Shown piece by piece: positions 20,886-32,739 of a stretch of DNA of 64,000 nucleotides. A program made the translations under genes and the position numbers. The stretch lies in contig NC_065919.1 of NCBI RefSeq assembly GCF_024586455.1, positions 17,106,017-17,170,016 of the forward strand, in the 5' to 3' direction. Source of the stretch: Bactrocera neohumeralis. Lineage: Eukaryota; Arthropoda; Insecta; Diptera; Tephritidae. The notes beneath the pieces were generated by a model. It made no database searches, had not been told where the DNA came from, and saw nothing but the letters and a program-made list of their open reading frames with translations. How positions within the stretch are numbered: position 1 is the stretch's first letter; each line of letters begins with the position of its first letter.

Positions 20886-21790
20886 GAGAAACTCCCTTGC
20901 GCCTGTTATAAAAGACCATTTTAGCTCAGTGACAGTATCTTTTTGACTTCTAATTTCTGTGGAGGAATTTCTTCTGCCTCTCTAATTTTTCCTACTCATT
21001 TCCAGACTTACGTTTGAGCCATATCGGTTGTTTTTTACCGTATCACTTGCCTGTCATTGCCAAATGTACGGTTCATGCGAAATGAAATTGTGTTTTCCAA
21101 ACCGGTTTTGTGCGTAAAAATGTCGGCGTTGCAACTTTATACGCCTCAACACTTTGGTCACGGCTTTATGGTAGCGCCAAAAGGAAATGAAAAGAGGAAT
21201 GCAAAAATTTCAGTACTAAATTTGCAGCGTGTAAAAAATTAGAAAGCGAAGGGAAAATGATATGCTTGAAATGGCTCTAGTAGGGCTTGAGTGTCACGTG
21301 GGCGGCGGTGGGTGGCGAAAGTGTGCGCTTAAAATTGCAAATGAATTTAATGGATGCAAAATTAATGGCACACCAAAAGCGCTACAATAACCAAACTAGC
21401 AAACGCTTGTGCGGCAGAGTGGATGCCGCGCCATAAAAAATGGCCAACTGGACAACCAACCGTCATCGCGCCAGCTGTAAAAGGCAGGATTACCAACACG
21501 CGTTATGCTCACCGCAACTATTTATGCACTGTGAAAAGAAAAAAGTAAAAAGCCAAAAAATAATTATGAAATGAAAACGTGGAATGTGTAAAATTTAGTT
21601 TTTCGACATTTCTCTTTCTGCATTACTTTTACTTATTTTGATGTTGTTGTGTTGTTGTACAGCCGCAATGAATGAAAAATTTATGAATTTTGTGGTTGCA
21701 AAGTGTGCAAACGGTAAAATTGATACTGGCATGCACTAGTGTTGCGAATATATTTTATAACGTTAAATAGGGTGATCCATTTCGAACTTC
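20886..21790. other. Non-coding stretch, no gene seen
   Basis: A relatively mixed-composition region. The open frame 21057-21242 has no recognisable features. Confidence 0.3.
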
Positions 21791-21799
21791 CCTACTAAA

Positions 21800-22560
21800 A
21801 AAAAAAAACAAGAACTTAGAAACTTAAAATTTAATGGGAATGTTTATTATCATTCGAAAGAACATCCTTTGGCATTTATTTTCTGAAGATTATCCTTTTT
21901 AAATCTTGGCCGCGGCTAAGTTTCTGATGGCTCATCCGTTCGTTCGAGCATTTCGACTGTTAACTGGCGAATGACACGCGAGTTATAGATTAAAAAACGT
22001 TGTTTACTGTTCGGTAGTAAGCATCAGTCTGACTCTGCCATCAGATCAGCAACTCAAGTCTGCCCGAATGTGTGGGTGTACCGCACATTCCAACAGACTC
22101 AAAATATGTTGAGTCTGCTGTTTTGGTCACGTACTGGCTGATCATGCGATGTGGTGCACAACTGCATGCCGTCAGGCGTAACCTGAGATGTAACTCGCGT
22201 GTTGTTCTACTCCAAGGCCTGAATCGTAGGTGGATTGTCCGCATAGGCTTTAAGCTTTACATATCCCCACAGAAAAAAGTCCAACGGTATGATATCACAC
22301 GATCTTGGTAGCCAATCGACCGGCTCAAAACGTGAAATTATCTGCTCACCGAAGTGTTCTCTCAATAAATCCATTGCCGTCTTGTTGAAACCAAATGTCA
22401 CCGAGATCACGAGCTTTAATTTCAGACATCAAATAGTCGGTTTTCATTGCGCGATTACGGTCGCCATTGATGGTTACGTTCTCACCGGCACCACACCAAA
22501 CCGTTCTTTTTTCTGGATGAAATGGCAGCCCTTGAATCTCTTTCAACATTTCTCTCAGAA
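21800..22560 (-). pseudogene. Mariner-like transposase family X, copy 2 with an insertion
   Basis: The minus strand carries GENVTINGDRNRAMKTDYLMS, then IKARDLGDIWFQQDGNGFIE, REHFGEQIISRFEPVDWLPR and SCDIIPLDFFLWGYVKLKAY. The catalytic QQDG is kept, but the N-terminal half is absent and the reading frame is lost after QALE. A foreign segment of about 220 bp at 21985-22205 interrupts the C-terminal part; see the finding on it. Confidence 0.7.
21978..22205. mobile_element. Small inserted element within family X copy 2
   Basis: Compared with the family X copy at 50.2-51.1 kb, extra sequence splits the CGCGTGATGTTTTG region. The insertion is edged by inverted ACGCGAGTTA (left) and TAACTCGCGT (right), and holds an internal hairpin CAGACTCAAAATATGTTGAGTCTG-like at about 22090-22114. 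Possibly a small MITE; part of the terminal palindrome may come from the target itself. Confidence 0.4.
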
Positions 22561-23500
22561 AATCTTCATTTTTTCATATTTTATATGGAATAAATATGTT
22601 TCATGTACAGTTATGGACATTAATACTCGTATTTGATAAATCAACTAGGTATACCGCTTTTACTGGTAGCTTTTTGAAGAAATCGTTCGAAGACTCAGCT
22701 ATTATTTGCTATTTTGAGTATCACGTTAGCAGCGCCATCTACCGAGTTTACACTTTACCATCTTTGATCGTAAGTAGTTAGTGGTTCGAGCATCAAGCAC
22801 AGTGTCTAGGCTTGGTCTTTCATTTAGAACTGAAAGGAAAAATCTGTTGAGAAATTTATAAAAACTAAATTTTCTCATATTATTATAGATGCTACCTTTA
22901 AAAGTAACAAAATAAAATTTGTAATCGAAATCCCAAGTATTTCTTAGGCTACGGACTTCTAAAATGTAGTCGCTTAGTTCAACTAGCTCTCTTGGTTTAT
23001 GTTTAAATAAGTTTTTTTCAAAACAATAGTTTTTTAATTTGCTAATAGAGTGATTACTCGGAGACAAATGATTCGATCACTCTCAACTTTTTTCGGTATA
23101 TAAGAGTTTATAGTTTTCCATACAATGGTATCCCCCTATTGGGATATCTACTTATGGTGCGGGTTTTGAGACAAGTCTTTAGAAAAAAAACGGTCGAAAT
23201 TTTATGAGGAAGCAAAGTCATAGCTGTATAGCAAAGTATAGTGGGTATCGACTGGACAACGGGTGTTGTCGTTTACAATGTCATGATATCAAGCTGAATC
23301 CTTTCAGAGTCATTACATTGCTGGACGACGGTTTCAAGCGGAGGATGGCGTATTTTCCCAATCATCTCCTTTTGATGGACTGGTTTATATGGATCCACAG
23401 AAGTAGGTGAATGGGTAATACAACGGCCATTGCTAATAAGGTACCTGGCGGTAGGTATAAAACCCTAGTGGATCCTCGAATCATAAATTCAGAATAGAGG
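22561..23500. other. Non-coding or unrecognised stretch
   Basis: A 113-codon minus-strand frame (23067-22726, MSPSNHSISKLKNYCFEKN...) is the longest uninterrupted frame, but I recognise no domain in it. A small hairpin GAGTGATTACTC/GATCACTCTC lies near 23048-23083. 23270-23500 is probably part of the retroelement that follows. Confidence 0.3.
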
Positions 23501-23519
23501 ACAACAAAGGAACGTAGCG

Positions 23520-24490
23520 CACTGGGATGTCGGCCCAGACGTCGGTGGGAGACGAGGCTACTACCATCGGCAGGCGCAGCAATCGTATGAGTTGTGTCGC
23601 CAGGAGACCACACCTCCACTGTAACGAGAGTTGGTTGCGGTGGTTCCAGTACTACTGCCAAACTAGCTTTACGGCGCACGGGTGCTACAGTCTATGAAGA
23701 CTCGAACCAGGAAAGCGTGGTAGGCATAAACGCGGAAAAAGAAGAAAAAACTTCTTCGCTCTTCTGTGCAAGCAACCGACGGTTCCAACTGCGGTAAAAT
23801 GAGAGGGTCACTGAAGAAGCCAACAAGGAGGGGTTGAAGGAAAAAGCGAGTTCCAAGCGGCGATCGGAATGCAACCGTCGCGTAGGCAAGTCCAGCTTGA
23901 AGGAAGAAGAGGTGAAACGGTTAGCTTGGGCGAGAGAGGAGGTGAAGAATGAAGCTGGGCACATTTCGCTACTCCAATTTGGTGTAATGCCTCTGAACCA
24001 GCGTATGCTAATCGCATTGAGGAGCATATCGCTGGACAGAGGCGGCATTCGATGGAGAGTGAGCCCAATCAGCCCTCGAAAAAGAGGAAGTGCAAAGATG
24101 TAGCCGGGAAGGGAAGATGTCAGGCACGAACCAACAACGTCCCACGGCGGCAGCCAATGAGATTGCGAACAGCATTTGACCGTCGCGCTCATAGACCGCA
24201 GTAACCCGCTGGGACAAATATCACAGGAGCAGTGGAAAATAGTGGAAAGGAAGTTATTGAAAGCTCTCTTCTCGAGAATGAACGCCGAACCGAGCGCACC
24301 GATGCCGTCATTTGATGGAGCGGGATGGCTTAGCGGAGTCAAAATCTTGAAATGCAACGACAATCCGTCGTTAACATGAGTAAGGGAGGCGGTCAGAACG
24401 CTTCCAAATCCGTGAGAAGGACTGAAGTTGGAGGTGGTCGACTTTCTTTTGGACTACGACCATCTGTCGGGACGAGGAGTTTTCAATTGA
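23520..24490 (+). pseudogene. Retroelement ORF1-like protein with DUF4780-type domain
   Basis: One plus-strand frame is open for long stretches (23594-23797, 23834-24103, 24176-24379, all in register) with only a few stops. The N-terminal part is charged (EEKTSS, SSLKEEEVKRLAWAREEV). The C-terminal part reads ALIDRSNPLGQISQEQWKIV, then MPSFDGAGWLSGVKILKCND and PNP-x-EGLKLEVVDFLLDYD. This pattern (IDR-x-G-x-I-x-x-E-x-W, then DGAGW-x-G-x-K, then W-x-GAKLEVV) is that of the DUF4780 domain found in insect retroelement gag-like proteins. GC content is higher than in the surroundings, in line with an element younger than its neighbours. No reverse transcriptase follows it. Confidence 0.6.
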
Positions 24491-25943
24491 GCTGTTATTA
24501 GAGATGCTTTTTGTGACCAAATTTGGTCATATTGAACGTGCCTCACATGCCTTGAACTAGTTTAGGCTACTCTATGGGATCGAAAAAGATTGACTCACAG
24601 TTCAATTGCAGCTTCATATAATTTTTATATAACGAAGTGTTGAAGAAAATGTTATTTAACGGTAATTTCGCAATGATCCGAATTATTATGTGCAACACTG
24701 TAATAAGATACAATTTTTTTCGCCGCGCTAATATTTAGTTCACTCAAAATATTCCGCCATAAAAAAAAATATTAATTATAATTTTCGCCACTTTCACAGC
24801 GTTTTGCTCATTTGCTCATTTTCCGGGCGCTCAAAGCTGCGCGTTTGCAAATTTTGTATTATTTTGTTTTGTTGTTTCCACTTTTAATTATTTATTTACG
24901 TTGGTTAGCCAACGGCATGCCAACAAAACGAACAGCACAACAGTGGGTACAATACACGCAAGTAAATAAAAACAGCATATTGCAAACATTCTTTCATTCT
25001 TTGCGCGTCAAAAGTGTTGTAAAAGAACACGCTGTGTTTATTTATGCTTGCAATGCGCCTGTGTGTATGCACTGCTGCTTCTAAAGTAGCTCGCACTCAC
25101 TGCATTAGTAGGGTAAATAGAAAACGAATGGGAAGTAAGCGCAAAGAACCAACAGAAAGGCGAAATGAAAAAAGATAACACAACGGCGCATGGGAATCAC
25201 AGTCCAAGAAAGTCGGACCGGAAGTGCCTGTGGCGTCGCAAACAGACGTCTAGGTCTACAGCCTTTCACTATATAATATGTTTTTAGTGTGCTACTGTTG
25301 CATAATATAAGTTTTTTCTTTATTTATGTTTTTTTTTTGCCTTTCTAATTTTTGCTTGTACTTCTTTTGTTATATTAGATTTTCATTTAACTGTTAGTAT
25401 TACAGTCAATTTTACTGACTAAGTATTTGTTTTTGGTATACGCTTTGCTGTTAGAGAAGTTTCATTACTTTTCGCACATAGTGTTTATTCGTTCATGTGG
25501 AACACGGCTGAAATATTTACTGCGAAGAATGCTGGAATTAAGTAAACTTGTTCAAACAACAGCGCGTATTCGAGTTAGTTAAAAGTTCTGTTCTTTTTTC
25601 TACAAGTAAGTGTGGAGAATTCGTTTAGAATTCAGATTTTCAATTGCAATAAATAAATCAGCAACAACAAATAGGTCAGCTGTTGAAACGACGGCGAGAA
25701 AGTAAAGTGTAATGTCGGTGGAAATTTTAAGTGGGACGGAAATATGAAGTTATCGAAAGAGAGCGTGGTGTAATACGATAATGTAATATGGCGTTATATG
25801 ACTTTGTGTTCTTTGTAGTACATTTTGGTTTCTCATTGAAGTGTCTGTATATACAAATATACTGAACCTAGAGACCAAGTTAAGTAGTCCGATTTGGTGA
25901 CACCATCTTCAAATAGTGTCAAATAAAATTAACAAGCCAGCTA
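24491..25943. other. Non-coding stretch, no gene seen
   Basis: AT-rich, with many short homopolymers. Open frames are short. Nothing recognised before the hexamer array begins. Confidence 0.35.
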
Positions 25944-26880
25944 ACTATCTTTATCTTTATTCCTATCTCTATCTCTATCTCTATCTCTATCTCTATCTCT
26001 ATCTCTATTTTTATCTCTATCTCTATTTCTATCTCTATCTCTATCTCTATCTCTATCTCTATCTCTATCTCTATCTCTATCTCTATCTCTATCTCTATCT
26101 CTATCTCTATCTCTATCTCTATCTCTATCTCTATCTCTATCTCTATCTCTATCTCTATCTCTATCTCTATCTCTATCTCTATCTCTATCTCTATCTCTAT
26201 CTCTATCTCTATCTCTATCTCTATCTCTATCTCTATCTCTATCTCTATCTCTATCTCTATCTCTATCTTTATCTTTATCTTTATCTTTATCTCTATCTTT
26301 ATCTTTATCTTTATCTTTATCTTTATCTTTATCTTTATCTTTATCTTTATCTTTATCTTTATCTCTATCTTTATCTTTATCTTTATCTTTATCTCTATCT
26401 TTATCTTTATCTTTATCTTTATCTTTATCTTTATCTTTATCTTTATCTTTATCTCTATCTCTATCTCTATCTCTATCTCTATCTCTATCTTTATCTCTAT
26501 CTCTATCTCTATTATCTTTATCTTTATCTTTATCTTTATCTTTATCTTTATCTTTATCTTTATCTTTATCTTTATCTTTATCTTTATCTTTATCTTTATC
26601 TTTATCTTTATCTTTATCTTTATCTTTATCTTTATCTTTATCTTTATCTTTATCTTTATCTTTATCTTTATCTTTATCTTTATCTTTATCTTTATCTTTA
26701 TCTTTATCTTTATCTTTATCTTTATCTTTATCTTTATCTTTATCTTTATCTTTATCTTTATCTTTATCTTTATCTTTATCTTTATCTTTATCTTTATCTT
26801 TATCTTTATCTTTATCTTTATTTTTATCTTTATCTTTATCTTTATCTCTATCTCTATTTCCATCTCTAACTCTAACTCTA
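25944..26880. repeat. TATCTC/TATCTT hexanucleotide array (about 150 units)
   Basis: About 0.93 kb of a 6-bp repeat in two versions that form blocks: mostly TATCTC at 25961-26266, mostly TATCTT at 26267-26455, TATCTC at 26451-26514, then almost pure TATCTT at 26515-26846. A three-base insertion (CTATTATC) at about 26511 marks a block border. Both strands are open for more than 300 codons (Leu-Tyr on plus; Ile-Glu/Ile-Lys on minus), which is a by-product of the repeat. On the minus strand every unit is AGATAG or AGATAA, both matching the GATA-factor consensus WGATAR. Confidence 0.95.
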
Positions 26881-27143
26881 TTTCTGTCTCTTTCTCTCTT
26901 TATCTTTGTCCTTATTCTAATGTTGAAACCATTCGAACTGTAGAAAAATCGTATTTTGCGGTGTTAGACCGGAAATATTTTAGGAGTTTAGACAGTCCTA
27001 ACTCCTTAATTCTAATGAAATTGTTGAAAAACTGGTCTCAAGTGACACTGAACTTCGTTAAATACTACCCTGAGTATTCGCGGACTGGACTTCAGTACCT
27101 TCAATTTTTGATTTTTCGACTTTGGCTCATGCTTGGAGCGTCA

Positions 27144-27338
27144 TTATTCAGAGTATTGGACAGTTTGGACGTCATATTCATAAATCCATGTCTTGTCGGC
27201 AGTAATGATGCGTTCGGTGTATAAAGGCTGCTCAGTTACATTGGCGATAATTTCTTTTACCATCTTTACTTCACCTCGTGTTTGCAAGAGATGTAGGTCT
27301 TTTGGTACGAGCTTAGCGTTGACACGCTTCATGCCCAA
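27144..27338 (-). pseudogene. Mariner transposase central fragment
   Basis: The minus strand reads MKRVNAKLVPKDLHLLQT, then VKMVKEIIANVTEQPLYT and ERIITADKTWIYEYDVQT. This is the linker and first catalytic Asp region (normally RIITGDETWVYEYD). Uninterrupted over 65 codons but isolated. Same subfamily as the fragment at 11.7-11.9 kb. Confidence 0.75.
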
Positions 27339-28600
27339 AATATTAATGAAAAATGTGTGAAGTCGTTCTATAAAAGATGTCTGCTGTATCTCCAGCTATC
27401 TGATTTTGCAAATGCTTCCATGAATTTATATATTTATTGTGTTTTTCTCAAAAGGTGTTAATTTGTTTTTATGATTTTTAGTATATAATAAAAGTTCCTG
27501 AAGAATTGTTGGCATTAATCAATTTCCGCTACAAAAGGCGTTTACTTCATTGGCGACAACTTAGAAGGCTGCATTACAATTTAATTAATTTTCCGGTCAT
27601 TGTCAAGGCAATAACAATAAACGACACCATCATTATCTGCTGTTGATTGACGATTTTATTGCAAAACCGCTGTAGCTAGCAGGCTCTACTCGTATATCCC
27701 CCGCATGACTAAACTCAACACCCTTTGCTATTTGTTATGCCAAAGTTTTGAGGGAGTTTGTATTTTGCGTGCAACTCTGCTCACTAGCTCTTACACTCAC
27801 TTGTGTTGTATAATCCACTCAAATACCATTAACTTTGTTTGTAATTACTGAAATGCCATTCAATAAACACTAAAATTTGTTAATTACCAGCATCAGTACT
27901 ACAAATGTTGATTTTCGCCATCAAATTCTCGCAGTCTTTTTATAGCGAAAACTTTACAACATCAAATTTTACTACCAGTCTACGGTTGTGTAGAGAGAGG
28001 GAAAAATATTGTATGTATTGCCAAAAACGCTGTTGTATTAAACTTGCTATTGTCTTACTAGCCCTTACGCCCTAAACACTTCGTTAAGTCTTGCCTCCTT
28101 AAACGTTAATACAGTCTATGGTTTAAGTGTAACGCCAGGCGCTGTTCTTCGTTCTTCATAGCGAAGTTGTTTACCAACTCCTTGTAGTATTAACAAATGG
28201 TCGAAGGTAAAAATTACTCTTATTTAAGCAGTGCTAACTGCTTGATAACAATATGTATTGAAATACTTGGGAATGTCCATTTGTTCTTAATTTTCTCCTT
28301 CGTCTTTCTTCATATACATTGTTGCCGACAACAAAAATTGCCTTCCACCATCATCAGAACCATCTTACAGAAGGCCAGATGTCATTTGATATATATTTTG
28401 AAGATTTTTTTCGGGAACGTTTCGAGATCATTTCGAACTTATGTGAAGAAGTATGTGTTCGTTTTTTTATTCATCGCTAGGGTTCACTTTACATCTTTTG
28501 AATTTTAAGTAAACCAAATTTTCTATAATATAAGTATATGTATACCTTCCGCCATTCTTCGCTTGTCTCCGGCCTTTAAACCGGCTATGTACGAAAAAAA
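27339..28600. other. Non-coding stretch, no gene seen
   Basis: AT-rich. A 103-codon frame at 28197-28508 is hydrophobic by composition and unlike anything I recognise. Confidence 0.35.
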
Positions 28601-28609
28601 GTGGGAATC

Positions 28610-29005
28610 AGAAGAGTTCTTTCTGAACATTGTTTAAAAGGTATCCATAGGGTCAGGCTAAAAATCTTGTCGGGCGCTAGTTGTCAATGTTGTATGGAAG
28701 AGGATGAGTTGGAAACATCCAGGCCTTTCTCCTCCACTGTCCAGCTTTTGCACGACTGAGGCTGAAACATCTCGACAGTCTTATCTTCGGCTAACAAGAA
28801 GACTTAAGCGAAATTGACATTAGCCGTCTCAAAAAATTTGAGGAAGCCTCAAAGCACTTGTCGCTTTCTAATGGCCCTATGATCCAGTATTTAGGAGTCT
28901 TTAGGTCTCATAACAGATCCGCGTTCTTGGCTGTGCAAGTGAGTTCCCTGTTAGGATCAACCTCTTAACCTAACCTAACCTAACCTAATCTGACCTAATC
29001 TAACT
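28610..29005 (+). pseudogene. Non-LTR element C-terminus with (TAACC)n tail
   Basis: The plus strand reads RVRLKILSGASCQCCMEEDE, then SRPFLLHCPAFARLRLKHLD and SEIDISRLKKFEEASK. This is the C-terminal CCHC-type knuckle and tail of RNase H-bearing retroelements (pattern C-x2-C-x4-E-x-x-x-HFLCxCPAFARLRLKHLG). It ends in a CCTAA tract at about 28966-29003. The tract is a retroelement 3' tail; it is not telomeric. Confidence 0.7.
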
Positions 29006-29019
29006 ATTACAAAAGGCGT

Positions 29020-29121
29020 CCGTTCCCACGACAGTCGGGTCTACGTAACCGGAACGGATCCGGATTTTTTATCCGATCAAGGACTGTCAACTCGGCAGAA
29101 TTCTGTCGCTACAACAACAAC
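29020..29121 (+). mobile_element. SINE-like element with (CAA)n tail and 14-bp duplication
   Basis: A 102-bp unit starting CCGTTCCCACGACAGTCGGG and ending CGCTACAACAACAAC. It is flanked by perfect 14-bp direct repeats ATTACAAAAGGCGT at 29006-29019 and 29122-29135. A tail plus a target duplication of this length is the hallmark of retrotransposition primed by LINE machinery. Related copies are at 41.50-41.58 and, reversed and longer, at 56.81-56.95 kb. GATCAAGGA near 29083 is one base off a Pol III B-box (GWTCRANNC); no A-box is convincing. It could also be a truncated non-autonomous retroelement 3' end. Confidence 0.75.
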
Positions 29122-29135
29122 ATTACAAAAGGCGT

Positions 29136-30610
29136 GAAAATACTGAACCGCACTGTTTTAACAAATAACCAAATAACCAATATTTATGGTTTAAGTATTT
29201 TTCTTCAGCTCATTTTTTCATCAGTTGACATGATTTTGATCAACATGTGAATCAATCATCGGATAACGATTTTTTTTTGATCAACTATTAATCGTCGCAT
29301 CCGTTGAAAATCAGATGGTTTTCCAAACTATATGAGTGGTGGTATTGTTAACTCTCCTCCTTGGTTCTCCTTGAAGACTTCCTTCCGATACCAACCGAAT
29401 ACTACTGGCTGTCTCTACCTTAAAAACTTTGACCACGAAAACTAACAAGGAGTTGGGTTAATCGACGTGGTTATACTACATAAAATCGTGTACAAGTATC
29501 CGACCCTCTGTTCGCCTATCATCCCTTGTATGTGTAATCACCGTTTTAAACCAACTATTAATTTGGTCGCTCTGTTTAACGTTTAATATCCCATAGTACA
29601 TACGAATATATACAGTTACTATTTGGCGTTTGATAGCGCTGCACTGTTATTTACACCATTTCAGTCAGTTTGGGATCCCCTCGTACGTTCACTAAATGAA
29701 AATAGTCTGCACATTGACCTTAATTAAAATCAAATTCGAATTGGTTTTCGTAAATTGCATGAGACAACAATCGGCGCTCTGTGTGAGGTACAGTACACGG
29801 TGAAAGTAGTTGAGTAAAGTTCGGAATACTTTTTTCTTATTTTCATAACCTTTTCAGGGGAGGAAATGACATATCGCTATTTAGATATTTTTAGATATTT
29901 TTCTATATTATGATATAGTTATTTAACCCTACCTGAATACTATGTTAAAGTTCCCGTGCTCAAAATCTAGCTGATGCTTTATCAATCATTTATTGACAAA
30001 ACTCCGGCTGCTCTTTTGAAATAGAGAGAAATCTTTGACACGTCGATTACTTTAGTAATACTCGTAGTATTTTGATCTTATGCGAATTAAGACTCATGTA
30101 ATGAGTAGGTAGTGAGTTCCCGACCTAACATCTAGGAATTTATATTTCTTCGTGGTATATTTTCAAGTAAAAAGACCAAGAACAACCATATTTACCTAGA
30201 TGTGATTATGAAACATTACAACTTGATTGATCCATAGTATTTTTCATCGTAATATTTGATGGTTACTTGGCCTCTCTGGGATAAAGAAGGCACTACCCAA
30301 AATTTGTATGTTGCCGGAGTTGGACTTTTAGCTAAGATAACGTATATCTTTAAAGAAATTGGGAATCTATCCCTAATAATCTTAATTGAAATTATATAGT
30401 ACCTTTATAAGATGTTTAGAAGTACCGAAAGGAGGGAGTAAATATATTTTGAATATTGTACTAAGTTTAGACCTAAGTATAGAGTCTGGCAAGGCCCGTC
30501 AGGCTGCCTGAACTCAAACTAAGCTCTTATTTTTTAGTAGATCTACTTCGAACTTTAAACCTGGAACAGGGTGTATTCAGATTGCCACAAATATTGTAAC
30601 ATCCAGAAGA
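29136..30610. other. Non-coding stretch, no gene seen
   Basis: No protein pattern recognised. No long open frames on either strand. Confidence 0.35.
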
Positions 30611-30619
30611 AAACGCCGC

Positions 30620-31455
30620 AGACTTTATAAAGTCCGTGATCAGCATGATGAGCTTAGTCGGTTAAGCTATGTACGTCTGTCTGTATACCATATATGCAAA
30701 CTAATTCCTCATCCGTCCTTTTCTCGCCAACAAGTACCTCATACGTCGGAACAGCCGATACGATCGTACGACCACTACAACATATGTATAGCTGCCACAC
30801 AAACTGAGCGATCGGAACTCAGTTCTTGTACGGAAAACTTTTTGATTTAATGAGATATCGTCAAGAAATTCGGCACAGATTATTGCCTAAGGCGCACATA
30901 CAAGCTCCGAGGGAATTGTTCATATTGGACCACTACAACATATAGCTGCCATACAAACTGAACGATCGGAATAGAATTTTCTATATTTAAACTTCTTAAA
31001 TTGAAGAGATATCTACAAGAAACTCGGCGCCAATTATTCTTTAAGGCAATGATGCTGTCTGCAGAGAAATTGTTCAGATCGGATTACTATACCATATAGT
31101 TGCCATACAAACTGCACGATGGTAATAAAGTGGTGGCAAGGAAAACTTTTTCTTTTGAAAAGATATCTTCACGAAATTTGATATGTACTGTTATTATAAG
31201 CAAAGCTATTAATTTTGAGGAAATTTTTCGGATCGAACCACTATAACATATAGCTGACATACAAACTGAACGATGATAATAAAGTGCTGGTATAGAAAAC
31301 CTTCTTATTTTAATATCTCCACAAAATTTGACATGGATTATTATCATAAGCAACGCTACAATATGTGATTTAGATCGAACCATATATGTATATGATATGT
31401 AGCTCACATACAAACTGAACGCTCAAAGTCAAGTTCTTATGTAGAAACTTCATTA
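30620..31455. repeat. Repeat family A: five tandem units of about 154 bp
   Basis: The phrase GCTGCCATACAAACTGAACGA, with variants, recurs at about 30791, 30944, 31099, 31253 and 31402, so the period is 149-155 bp. Each unit also holds GAAAACTTTTT, GATATCT-x-CA-x-GAAATT and GATTATT-x-x-x-TAAGGCA. The units have diverged by substitutions. This is the longest tandem version of the family that also occurs near 1.3, 36.8 and 48.0 kb. Confidence 0.8.
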
Positions 31456-32735
31456 TTTGTGAGGTGTATTGTAGTTTATTTCTTTCATTTTTCTTGTTTT
31501 GTTATGGAAAAACTATAAAACTTGAATAAAAATATATGTTAAACACAACTTCGAAAACCTACGTTATAATATTAAGCTGCTTATGTTAAATTTCTCACAG
31601 TGTATGCACCTTTTAGTTTTGCAAGCACATTGACACTCTTCGTTGCTGGAAATTCGGCAATTCAATATGAGTGAGTATGTATTATGGTATGTGTGTGCAT
31701 TTGTTGGTGTTGGTGAGAGTGTGCGCTGGTTAGTATGCGTGTGTGTTTGTTGGTGTGAGTGTGAAAAAGGCAAACATTTAGTCCGAACGCATAGTCCAAT
31801 TGTTTAGCGCACAAATGTTTGTATGTATGTGGCTGCAAGTATTTAGTGCGTACCGAACCGCAGCAAATCGACGGCTGTTTTTGGCATTAGATTCCAGCGC
31901 AAATAATTTCAATTATCTACAAACAACAAATACACAGGCAAATGGACAGCAAATCGAACGAACACTCAAGTGAACGGTAAATTACTGATAAATGTGCATA
32001 TACATATATATTTCTATATGTATATAGTATATAGTATATTATATTAAAATGTACACGCACATATACATAGATACCTGCACACACATGCTGTTAGCATTTC
32101 CACAAATATTTATTTGGTTGTTAATTTGGCAAGCGAGTAAATGCTGGCTGGCGTACAGCGAGCAATCAAAATAAATTCCGGAAATTTACATTTGCCAATT
32201 GCTGCAAGTATTTTCCAAATTTCAACATTCGGCATTTAAATGCAATTGCAATTGCGTTGGATGAGGTCAAATAATGAAGCAAACAAACAAATTATTGTTG
32301 TGATTTAGTTGATGATTAAATGTGCTCGCTCGCAACGTGCATGTGTGCGCCTGTGTGTGTTTGTTTGTGTGCCTACAAATTGCGCTTGATTCTATACTCT
32401 CTACGTGTATGGAATATAATACAACTATTTATGGTTGTGTGAGTTTCTATAATGTCTATGTGTGCGTTGTTTGCATAGTCTGAATTTCCTATTTACTTAA
32501 TAAGTTTTGTTGTAATTTCTACAATAACTGCAAGAATTTGAACTAAAATTTAATTTCGCTTTGCGCCTTCAGGTATGCAACGAAGATATTGTGAGAACTG
32601 TAATATGCTGCATAGAAATGAAGTTAAACAAATATATAACGGTAATTAATAAGAAGTTCGTGGTTCACCTCAAAGTCGAGTTAATTGGGTGTTTTACACT
32701 AAACACTAATTACAAAATGGAATTTAAACTCTAAA
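31456..32735. other. Non-coding stretch with TG-rich tracts
   Basis: TG-rich imperfect repeats at 31680-31770 and 32340-32375; ATATATGTATATAGT-type tracts near 32000-32045. No gene recognised. Confidence 0.4.
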
Positions 32736-32739
32736 GTTG

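Noticed and set aside
22726..23067. 113-codon minus-strand frame as a gene
   Set aside because: No recognisable family and no start context or splice evidence; it lies among transposon fossils.
25916..26869. Open frames over 310 codons on both strands
   Set aside because: Both are read from the hexamer array (Leu-Tyr and Ile-Glu/Ile-Lys dipeptides). A stop-free 6-bp repeat gives open frames on both strands without coding meaning.
28966..29003. CCTAA-type tract as telomeric repeat
   Set aside because: It directly follows the C-terminus of a non-LTR element and is short and imperfect; Diptera do not use simple telomerase repeats. It is a 3' tail.
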